Shown here in pieces: positions 25,254 through 35,002 of a stretch of 64,000 nt of DNA. Location of the stretch: the NCBI RefSeq assembly GCF_033568475.1, contig NC_133122.1:154311361-154375360 (forward strand), given 5' to 3'. The notes beneath the pieces were generated by a model that saw only the letters and a list, made by a program, of their open reading frames with translations, searched no databases and had not been told where the DNA came from. How positions within the stretch are numbered: position 1 is the stretch's first letter; each line of letters begins with the position of its first letter. Position numbers and translations under genes: made by a program. Origin of the DNA: Henckelia pumila (taxonomy: Eukaryota > Streptophyta > Magnoliopsida > Lamiales > Gesneriaceae).

Positions 25254-26717
25254 TGTTGTGAAAAATATTCGCAAGCGTACGAGTGTCAAGTTTTAATATA
25301 GTGATAAAATCAAGTATCGATCCCACAGAGAGTAAAATGAAATATCTAGTACTTGTAATTAAAATAGTCTAAACTTTATCTAAAAAATTAAAATCTCAGA
25401 ATTTTGCCGAAAAATAAATAATCAAACGAGTTCTTGATAGCACGCACATAACTTTCAGATAAATATCAATCAGAAAAAAATGGTCTAGAGGTTTAGATTT
25501 CACCTGGTTTCAACAACAGTCAATCCTAATTAATTAATCTTCATGAATTTCAATCAATTAATAACCAAGAACACTTAAGTGTATTATTCCCTCTCCCGAG
25601 TGCCGAATAAAATATATCAACTACAATTCAATTTCAATATCCCTATTAAGAATCTACTTGCAGTGATCAATTCAAAACAATGTTCTTTTCAAAAGCTCTG
25701 TTAAAATTGTACACTCTCCCGAGTTATATAAATAATTAACAGTGTATTTTCTATTGGTCTTATTCTAAATCTCCTCTCCCGAGTGCCAGATTTCAAATAA
25801 ATATAACAAATCAATTATTGATCAGATAATTGAAAAGACAATCAATTCTAGAAAAACAATTAATCTAGAAGAAACTCAATTCAATAAAATCAAAAATTCA
25901 TGAAAGTGTCTACACTAGGTTTCATCAACCTCTAGACTTAAAAATTTTAGTTCATAATCAAAATATTGCAAAAACAATTCATGTTCATGAAACTAAACAT
26001 CAAATCAAAGTTTAATGACAAAAGATAAAGAAAACAAATCCAAAGATGCGATGCTGTGTCCGGATAACGCGATCTTCTTCCTTGCTCCAGATTTTCTCTT
26101 CAAGTTTGCGCAGATTTCTCCTTCAAATTTCTCTCTCGATCGTGCATGTGATTCTCCTCTGATGTGCGGCGGCTTCCCCCTTTATTATGTGCAAAAGAAT
26201 CTCTTTTATATGTGCTTCAAATCCAATAAATAAAAGCCCAAGAAGATCCACAAGTTTCCTTCCCGAAAAACTAAAAAAATTGACTTTCGCGATGGCGCGC
26301 CCGCGCCTGAAGAGATGGGCACCTGCGCATGACTCTCTGTCTCCCGGATGCTCAAATTTGCCCTGACGCGCACCCGCACATGCCTCTCTGGTTAGAAAAA
26401 AATCTGCATCGCGCGACAATTTTCAAAAAATCATATCTCACAATCTAACCGTCGGATTGAGCTGAAATTTTGACAGCAGCTTCAAAACATCCTAAACTTT
26501 AATATGAAAAGTGAAGATTGGATTTTGATGCTTTAATAATTCCCAGTAATTTTCTGAAGTTGATACTCCATAATGCATCCTTCCGCTTCTTCTTGCTACT
26601 TTCGCGCCAATTCTTGCAACTCATATAAACAACAACTAACATGCATAATATCACTCGATACATCACAAAAGTCAAGACAAATCATATATAAATCAAGTGC
26701 ATAAATTGCACTTATCA
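25254..26717 (-). repeat. 3' LTR of a minus-strand Ty3/gypsy element
   Basis: On the minus strand it starts TGATAAGTGCAATTTATG at 26717, directly after a TTTGGGGG purine tract, and ends TTTTTCACAACA at 25254. At 1464 bp it is close in size and motif content (GTGGGATCGATACTTG about 55-65 nt from the end; GC-rich cgcgcc blocks at 26290-26390) to the solo LTR at 6110-16961. No 5' LTR is seen; the element is truncated near 40000. Confidence 0.7.
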
Positions 26718-26737
26718 AATTCCCCCAAACTTAAACT
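26718..26737 (-). promoter_or_regulatory. Polypurine tract of the minus-strand gypsy element
   Basis: AAGTTTAAGTTTGGGGGAAT on the minus strand ends where the LTR starts. A very similar tract (ATTTAAGTTTGGGGGGG) lies about 930 bp upstream at 27652-27669, preceded by GACAATGCACA, a context common in plant Tat/Athila elements. Confidence 0.6.
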
Positions 26738-27059
26738 TTTGCTAGTTCCGAGCAAAACAATAATGAGTAATATAGTCGGCCTCCAAATTTTTACATTTCA
26801 AGATTCAATATACATGTCCGCTAATTTTCTCAAGAGTTCTCGTGTGTGTGTGATTCACCCATCTTGTCTATCCTCCTTGCTTTCGATTCACTAGTGCAAC
26901 AAGTTTGTTTCATAGAATCATCAAATTCGCTCTCTAGTTTCAAAACAGTCTCCACCATGTTCAACTTCTACTCACTAAGATCAAAAGGACTTTTCAAGTT
27001 ATATCAAAGATTTTTCATAACATCGCTGGATTTTGCACCCAATTTTATTTTAGCCCCAT

Positions 27060-27345
27060 AAATTACCCGCAAACTTAGCTATAACTAAAGATAGGATTCG
27101 AATTTCAATCCCCTCGTCTATAGCTCGGATGGAACATCAACCCCATTATTTTTTTTCCCGCAAACTTAGCATGGAACGGTAAATAGAATTTCAAACACTT
27201 TTCAAGCCCGGATGGAGTTGTTAATTTTTTTCAAAAATTAATTCTTTCACTTTTGCAACCCCATTTATTCCGCATACTTAGCCAAGGACAAGGGAATTAG
27301 GATTTCAATTCATTATCAATGACCCGGATGGAGTTATTATTAATA
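27060..27345 (-). repeat. Three tandem units in the gypsy 3' untranslated region
   Basis: The block CCCGCAAACTTAGC (plus-strand sense) recurs at about 27065, 27162 and 27270 (last copy CCGCATACTTAGCC), each followed by a 'ggattt/gaatttcaa' stretch and then CCCGGATGGAGTT or a variant. Units are about 95-110 nt. They lie between two purine tracts of the element. Confidence 0.65.
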
Positions 27346-27928
27346 TTTTCATATTTTAATGCCTAATTCATTTCTAAGCTCGTAGAATTCTACCTCAGTT
27401 TCAAGCATAAATCACCAAAGTTAAGAATCAAATCATCCAATTCACTTACAAAATCACAAATCTTCTCTAATCACTTAAGTCTAGACAATCAAGGCATAGT
27501 GCATATAGGTGAGAACTCAAGATTAAATATAACTAACATTAACATTTTTAACACCAAAAATTATTTTCATCATAGGCCAACACAAGTACACATCATTTAT
27601 TAAACTCAAACTAACTCATGAAAAATTTTCAAAATTTTCAGAATTTTTTAAACACCCCCCCAAACTTAAATTGTGCATTGTCCTCAATGTAAAAAATATT
27701 AAAATAAAATCAAGAACACATACCTTGGGAACCGAGCGTCAGTACTCGGAATCATCTTAATCATTCAAAGATCTTCATGCAGGGGTGGCATCTAAACTTT
27801 TACCGTTTCAACTTTTTCACCTACACAACTCAAAATTATTATTGATATCTAGTTTCTACATGAAAAAAAATGAAACAAAAATAACTAAAATTAAACAAAT
27901 AAAAATAAAGAAAATAAATAAAAATAAC

Positions 27929-28013
27929 TTGGGTTGCCTCCCAAAAAGCGCTTAGTTTATAGTCCATAGCCCGACTCGATGCCGCTTTCAGCCTGGTTCC
28001 CTCGATTTGTTGG
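27929..28013 (-). other. Conserved non-coding junction of the gypsy element
   Basis: On the minus strand this reads ...GACTATAAACTAAGCGC then TTTTTGGGAGGCAACCCAAG (27929-27952). The GGGAGGCAACCC motif is familiar from plant Tat/Athila elements. It directly follows the protease region once the SIRE insertion is removed, with no RT or integrase between. Confidence 0.55.
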
Positions 28014-28018
28014 AGGTT

Positions 28019-29350
28019 TGTTGAATCCGATATTTTGGTGATAACAAACAACAACTCATTGTATAGGAATGTGCTGCCAACCATTGTATTTCAGGAACCT
28101 ACTACAACTTCTACCGAAAGCTTGTCAACCGCCTTTGCTCTCGACCGGCTGAAGTCACAAGCCTATCAACTGGCTATCAAGACCAGCAGAGGATAAATCT
28201 ATCTACCGGAAGCTTGTCAACCGCCTTTATCTCTCGACCGGTTGAAGTCACAAGCTTATCGACTGGTTATTCAAACCAGCAGAGGACAAATATCTCTACC
28301 GGTAGAATGCCAACTGCCTATCTAGATATCTCGAGACAAGTACCTATGACAAGATGTTCTTTGCAGGATCTTTTATTAAAAGCAGAACCGGCGTTTCAGA
28401 AGATTTGTTGACTCCTGCAAATCAAGACAACAGGTTGTACCAAAATGGCAAAAACACAGAATGACTGCAGATAAAGCATTCGACCGTTTATTCCAGTTTT
28501 GGACCCTGGAAGTTGTCTGCAGTGTACGATCCTCATGCAGAATCATCAATGCATTTATGAGCATTAAATGTGCATTCAATGCAGCATCAGAACGTTCAAA
28601 ATAAAGACGTTGATGATTGACCTATATAAAGGGAAGATTGCTCAAACAACAACAACAAGTGATACGAGACAACGAAGAGAGACAAGCAACTCAGAAAAAT
28701 TTCAATCACTTGACTAATATCAGAAGTCCTCATTTGATATACTTGAGCACACTTACAAGATCAATCATCTGCTGCTCAAATAAACCCTCGCCTACAGTTC
28801 ACATATCTGATCGTCAAGGATCATCCTAGGGTTTTCAAGCCTCTCGACCGCTCTGCAGTCTGAGAAGCTCAACTCAACTATACTCAGTGTTGAAGAGACT
28901 TGAAGCTGCTCTGAAAGCTTCCACCAGTCTGATAAGAACTGAGAATCTTATCTGTGTAAATCTAGGAGTTTCGGATTAGGCATTGGATAAGTCCTAAGTC
29001 TGAAGTGGGTGTATTACAAGACGTTGTAATAACCAAAGTCTTCTAGTGAATTCCTTCCTAAGTGGAAGAAGGGGAGACGTAGAAGGATTAAGCCTTCGAA
29101 CTTCCATAAAATCGTGCTTTAGCATTTACTGCCACTTATCTCACATCCTGCTCATACATTGCATTATAAACTTTGCATCACTAAAACCTCTGAACTATTT
29201 CCGCACTATTTAAGTTGTTCAAAACGTTTTAGAAGTTGAGAAAACTGATTAAGTGAACTAAACTTCACTTGATCATTTTAAAGAAGTAGAAGAAAAGTTT
29301 CAGAGTGTATTCACCCCCCCCCCCCTCTACCCTCTGAACCGATCCCAACA
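28019..29350 (+). repeat. 5' LTR of copia-2
   Basis: TGTTGAATCC...GATCCCAACA, 1332 bp. A TATATAAA box at 28623-28630 marks the promoter. Upstream of it, in U3, a 92-bp segment is present twice (28111-28202, 28203-28295) with a partial third start. A 12-nt C run lies near the end. Confidence 0.95.
28111..28295 (+). repeat. 92-bp tandem duplication in U3 of copia-2
   Basis: Both units begin CTACCG(A/G)AAGCTTGTCAAC and include CTCGACCGG(C/T)TGAAGTCACA and ACCAGCAGAGGA. The same pair is at 38027-38211 in the 3' LTR. Repeats in U3 upstream of the TATA box often hold enhancer elements; that role is inference here. Confidence 0.85.
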
Positions 29351-29352
29351 AG

Positions 29353-29364
29353 TGGTATCAGAGC
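29353..29364 (+). promoter_or_regulatory. Primer-binding site of copia-2 (Met-tRNA type)
   Basis: TGGTATCAGAGC two bases after the 5' LTR end. Confidence 0.93.
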
Positions 29365-29403
29365 GGGTTCCTTTCTCAACTGCTGATCTGAAGTTTTCAA
29401 ATC

Positions 29404-32400
29404 ATGACTTCTTTCAACAGAATTCCTATGTTTTCTAAAGAAGAGTATGATTGGAAAATTCGCATGCAGGCACATCTTGCAGCACAGGATGATGACATGC
29501 TATATGTCATAACAGACGGTCCTATCAAAATTACGAAGGTCAACCTAGCTCTAGCCGATGGTGCAGGACAAATGATTGAGAAACCAAGAGCTGAGTGGAC
29601 CACTGAGGACAAAAAGAAGGCCAATCTTGACAATGTGGCCCGGGACATCCTATACAAAACACTGGACAAGAATATGTTCAGCAAAATCAAGTCATGTTCC
29701 ACAGCAAAGGAGATTTGGGAGAAGCTCACTCAGCTGTGTGAAGGGAATGACCAGACAAAGGAAAACAAGCTCACTCTGGCCATTCAAAAATATGACAACG
29801 CCAAAATGAAGCCAGGGGAAACCATGGCTGAATTTGATGAACGGTTCAGTAGTATCATCTGTGATCTTACTGCTTTAGGTAAAACTTATACTAACCGAGA
29901 AATTGCTGTGAAGGTTATGAGAGCTCTGCCCAAAGAATGGGAGATCAAGACAGTGGCCATGAGAGAGTCAAAAGACTTGAGCAAGGTTGAACTGCATGAT
30001 CTCTTTGCTGATCTCAAAGCCTACGAGTTCGAGCTCAACATGAGAACAGAAGATGAACCATCCACATCTCAACCAACCAAGGCCTTAACCTCAACCGTGA
30101 TACGTCCACCGGTCGAGGAACCTCCAAAGAGATCAGCTGAGCAAATCAGCAATGAAGCCATGACACTCTTTGTCAAGAAATTTGGTAAATTTATGCGTAA
30201 AAACAATTCTAAATTTAAAAATTATCATAAATCGGACCATACAAACGATGGTCCTACTTGTTTTAACTGTGGAAAGCCAGGCCATTTCATTGCAGACTGC
30301 ACCAAGCCTAAGAACAATGATCAGAAGCAATTCTCCGAAAGAAGAAGGGGTAAGGAGGATAAAAGGACGTTTAGAAAAGGAAAAGACCAAAGGGTTCTAG
30401 TAGCAGATGAAAGCAAAAGCAAGTGGGCTGAGTCTGACTCTGACAACTCCAATACCGGAAGCTCTTCAGATGACAGCGATGATGAAAAAGTGGAATGACT
30501 TATGGCCGACATCGAAGAAGAAGCTGAGGAGGTATTTGACTTTGGCTCACCTGAATTTACTCACAGTGATTTAGTTACTGCTTTACACGAAATGGCTAAT
30601 GAATACAAAGAATTATCCAAGGAGTTCGAGGAAGTAAAGGCAGAAAGAGCTAATCTAAAAGATAAGTCAAGCAAATCAAGCTGCATGCAGCAAAAAGAGC
30701 TTGATGGTCTTAAGGTCAAGCTAAGTCTGCTGGCTACTGAGAACGACACCTTGAAAAGAGTATTCCAAGCTACCTTGATTGAAAATAAAAAACTACTTGA
30801 AACCATTAAGGCTTGGAATAAATCTTCGGTAACCATTGACAAGATTCAAGAAATCCAAAGACCGGTACATGATAAAACCGGTCTAGGGTTTGGAACAAAT
30901 GAACAGTCTATGGCATCCTGTATTCAGTCAAGCCTGGACAAAGGCAATCTTAACAAAATAAGATTTGTCAGGTCCAGCACGATATATGAACACGATGAGT
31001 GCAGCTTTGACAAAAATCAGAAAGTATCGAACGAACGAAGCTCTAAGCATAAAGGGCTGGGATATGTGGATCCCCAGACCTCTAATCAAAAAGGAACTTG
31101 GATCAAACCAAAACCTAATGAAAGAAGAAAGGAAAACCAATCTAATTTCAAAAGGCCATGGAATGAGTCTAACTACTCTAAGAAAATATGGTCAAAGGAG
31201 AAGCCTTACCAGTACTTTAATTGCAGGCCAGTTCAAAAGAGGTACATGCTAACTGATGAAAATAAAAAAGGCAAGCAGCACACAGCAACCTCACAAGCAC
31301 ACACATTTACTGCCTATCAACCGCACAGATTTCTGGACACACACACGGGCAAACCTGTAAGGGTGTTCCAGGTGTGGGTCCCGAAAGGGCTAATCCGACC
31401 TGGACCCTACTAGATATGGGTACCAAAAGTTCTTCACTCTTTGCAGGTACTAAAAGTCCAAACGGGCGAGAAAACCACTTCTATCAAGGACACTACCTGG
31501 TATTTAGATAGCGGTTGCTCACGACACATGACAGGGAATCCAGAACTTCTAACAGAAGTGGTGTTGTGCAAAGGACCAAAGATCAGCTTTGGAGACAACT
31601 CCAAAGGTAAAACCGTGGGTAAGGGTAAGATCATCCATGGTAACATCATTATTAAAGATGTGTTACTTGTTGACAAACTATGCTATAATTTGATAAGTAT
31701 TAGTCAACTATGTGACAATGATCATTCGGTCGAGTTTCACAAACACTTGCCTCATAAAAAATGACAAAGGTGAGACTCTTATGACCGGTGTACGAGACCT
31801 AAACACCTACAAGGTAAACTGGTCTTGCTCACATATTTCTTCACCCACTTGTCTTACTGCTCATCATGATAAACATTGGTTGTGGCATAAGCGGTTAAAT
31901 CATCTAAATTTTAAGTCCATTTTTAACTTGAGGAAGCATGATTTGGTTTCTGGTCTGCCCGAAGGAGATTTTATAAAAGACAAAGTTTGTCCTGCTTGTC
32001 AACTAGGAAAGCAGGTGAGAGCAACTTTTAAAAATAAAGGGTGTATGTCTTCTTCCAAATGTTTAGACTTACTTCACATGGACCTATTTGGTCCTATACC
32101 AGTAAGAAGCATAGGGGGAATGAGATATGCTCTTGTTGTTATAGATGACTTTTCTCGATTTACTTGGGTCATCTTTCTCTCTTCAAAAGATCAAACTGCA
32201 CCTCACCTGATTAAGCTTTTTAAACGCTTGCAAAATGAACAATCTACTGTGATAGATAGAATCAGGAGTGATAGAGGGACTGAATTTTTAAACACCACTC
32301 TTATGACTTATCTAGATGATCAGGGAATCAAGCATGAGTTGTCAGCTGCTAGATCCCCACAGCAAAATGGGGTGGCTGAAAGAAGGAACCGTACTTTAAA

Positions 32401-34639
32401 AGAAGCAGCCAGAACTATGATTGCTGATTCAAATGTTTCTCAAAGACTTTGGGCAGAAGCAGTTAACACAGCTTGCTATACTCAAAACAGATCTATGATT
32501 AATAAACGATTTAACAAAACTCCATATGAGATCTGGAATGGCACAAAACCTGACATTTCTTATTTCAAAATTTTTGGGTGCAAATGCTTTATCCACAACA
32601 ATGGCAAAAACCATTTGACAGCCTTCGATGCCAAAGCAGACGAAGGAACTTTTATTGGTTACTCAGCCGTTAGCAGAGCTTATCGAGTGTTCAATCAAAG
32701 ATCACTAACGGTCGAGGAAACCATTCATGTTGTTTTTGATGAATCTACTCTATGTACAGAACAAACTCAAGGGAGCATAAATGATCTGAGTCACAGACTG
32801 GAAAACACAAATCTACAGGAAGAGAATGACAGTGATCTATATCCTCCAAAGAAGGATGATCCAGTTCCCTCTACCGGGTGTGATCAAACAAGGCCAGAAG
32901 TGGATCCACCGGTTGATAACAATCCTCCAGCCAATGATGATCCAGTAAACGAGGACGTTCATCAACCAATTGATGACAACCCTTTAGGGAATTATTTTAG
33001 GTGGAACAAAGATCATCCACCTGGGTTGGTCATAGGTGACCCTTCTGCTCCTCGAAAAACACGTGGTCAAATGATTAATGAATTCTTGCATGCAGCTTTC
33101 ATATCTCAGGTAGAGCCCAAGAAAATAGATGAAGCTCTATCAGATGCCAGCTGGATTGAAGCTATGCAAGAAGAGTTGAATCAATTCACCCGCAACAATG
33201 TTTGGCATCTAGTTCCTCGACCGAAAAATCAAAATGTGATTGGAACTAGATGGGTGTTTCGTAACAAGCTCGATGAACATGGCACTGTTGTGCGTAACAA
33301 AGCTCGACTTGTTGCTCAAGGATTCAGACAAGAAGAAGGCATAGACTTTGAGGAATCTTTCGCGCCAGTTGCAAGACTAGAAGCAATCCGCATCTTTCTT
33401 GCTTATGCAGCCTTCAAGAATTTTAAAGTTTATCAAATGGATGTGAAGTCTGCATTCCTCAATGGTCTACTTCAAGAAGAGGTGTACGTTGAACAACCAC
33501 CAGGTTTTGTCAATCCTACTCATCCTCAATATATCTATAAACTTGACAAAGCTCTCTATGGATTAAAACAAGCACCGCGTGCTTGGTATGACACTTTGCT
33601 AAAATTTTTACTGGAACATGATTTCCAAATTGGAACGGTCGATAAGACCCTGTTTAAATTTGTAAAAGGTGATCATGTGTTACTAGTACAAATTTATGTT
33701 GATGACATTATATTTGGGTCAACTAACCCCAAGTTGTGCTCAAAGTTCTCTAAACTGATGAAGGAGAAGTTTGAAATGAGCATGATGGGCGAGCTAAACT
33801 TCTTTCTTGGACTTCAAGTAAAGCAACTTGAAACTGGAATATTCATCAATCAGTCCAAGTATGCCAAGGAATTGGTAAAGTAGTTTGGAATGGAACAATG
33901 CTCAACTGTATCTACCCCCATGAGTACATCAATTAAGCTTGATAAAGATGAAGGGGGAATTCCGGTTGAGGTAACCATGTATCGAGGCCTTATTGGTTCA
34001 CTGCTCTATTTGACTGCCAGTCGACCGGATATCATGTATTCAGTTTGTTTATGTGCTAGATTTCAAGCCGCACCTAAGCAATCTCATTTCATTGCTACCA
34101 AACGAATACTTAAATATATTAAAGGAACTACTAATGTGGGTCTTTGGTATCCCAAAGATTCAAATCTTAATCTTATTGGCTATTCAGATGCAGATTATGC
34201 AGGTTGTAGAATTGATCGCAAAAGTACAAGTGGCACATGTCAATTCCTTGGAGATAGACTAATCTCGTGGTCAAGTAAGAAGCAGACATCAATTGCTACC
34301 TCGACCGCCGAAGCAGAATACCTTGCTGCTGGCAGCTGTTGTGCTCAAATACTCTGGATTCAACAGCAGCTTAATGATTATGGGATTCGGTCGAGTGAAG
34401 CTCCAATCTACTGTGACAATACAAGTGCCATAGCCATCACTCACAATCCAGTGATGCACTCTCGGACAAAGCACATTGATGTCAGGCATCACTTTATCCG
34501 AGATCATGTCATAAAGAAGGAAATTAGGCTGGAATACATCTCTACCGATCAGCAAGCAGCAGACATATTCACCAAGCCTCTACCGGACGCTAAGTTTTCA
34601 TATTTTCGAAATATTCTTGGCTTAGTAGATTTAAGTTAG
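29404..34639 (+). pseudogene. copia-2 gag-pol, with three stops and one frameshift
   Basis: Gag starts at 29404 (MTSFNRIPMF) and includes a UBN2-like region and a CX2CX4HX4C zinc knuckle at residues 286-299. A TGA (30496-30498) precedes an acidic second gag part with coiled-coil character (30502-31410), then TAG (31411-31413). The protease follows with DSGCSRHMTG near 31510. A frameshift near 31735-31750 moves the reading from frame 1 to frame 2. Then come GAG-pre-integrase (LWHKRLNH), integrase ([15 protein letters not shown]), RT (YVDD near 33700) and a TAG at 33881-33883 just after RT, then RNase H (DADYAGC, TAEAEY) ending at 34639. All domains are present and otherwise well preserved. Confidence 0.93.
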
Positions 34640-35002
34640 TATGCATGTGTTTAGGGGAATGATTGTCAATATGACATTAATAGATCAGCTGTTACGTTGC
34701 CATTAATATTGACATATCATCCGCCTTTAACTAGTCTCTGACAGGCTTCGTACTAGCAGCTTGGTGCTTTGAACCAAATGACATTAATTGGGCGCCGTGA
34801 TTATGCTCTTCAAAACTTTTTGAATTTCAAAAATACTTTTCATGACATCACCCTATGACCCATAGGTTCCTATATATACTTCTTTACACTCGTATATCAA
34901 TTTTTCACCTTTGCTAAAAACTTTCATATTGTATTAAACGCTCCATCGAATTACTCTCAAGCTTTTGCTTACTCTTTGCTCGAGTTCTTATCTATAGATA
35001 TC
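34640..35002 (+). promoter_or_regulatory. Spacer between pol and the 3' ORF, with a TATA-like site
   Basis: No coding frame. TATATATA-like sequence at 34871-34878 lies about 130 nt before the next ORF's ATG and is followed by a pyrimidine-rich, AUG-free stretch, so a separate promoter for the downstream ORF is possible. This is inference from layout only. Confidence 0.35.
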
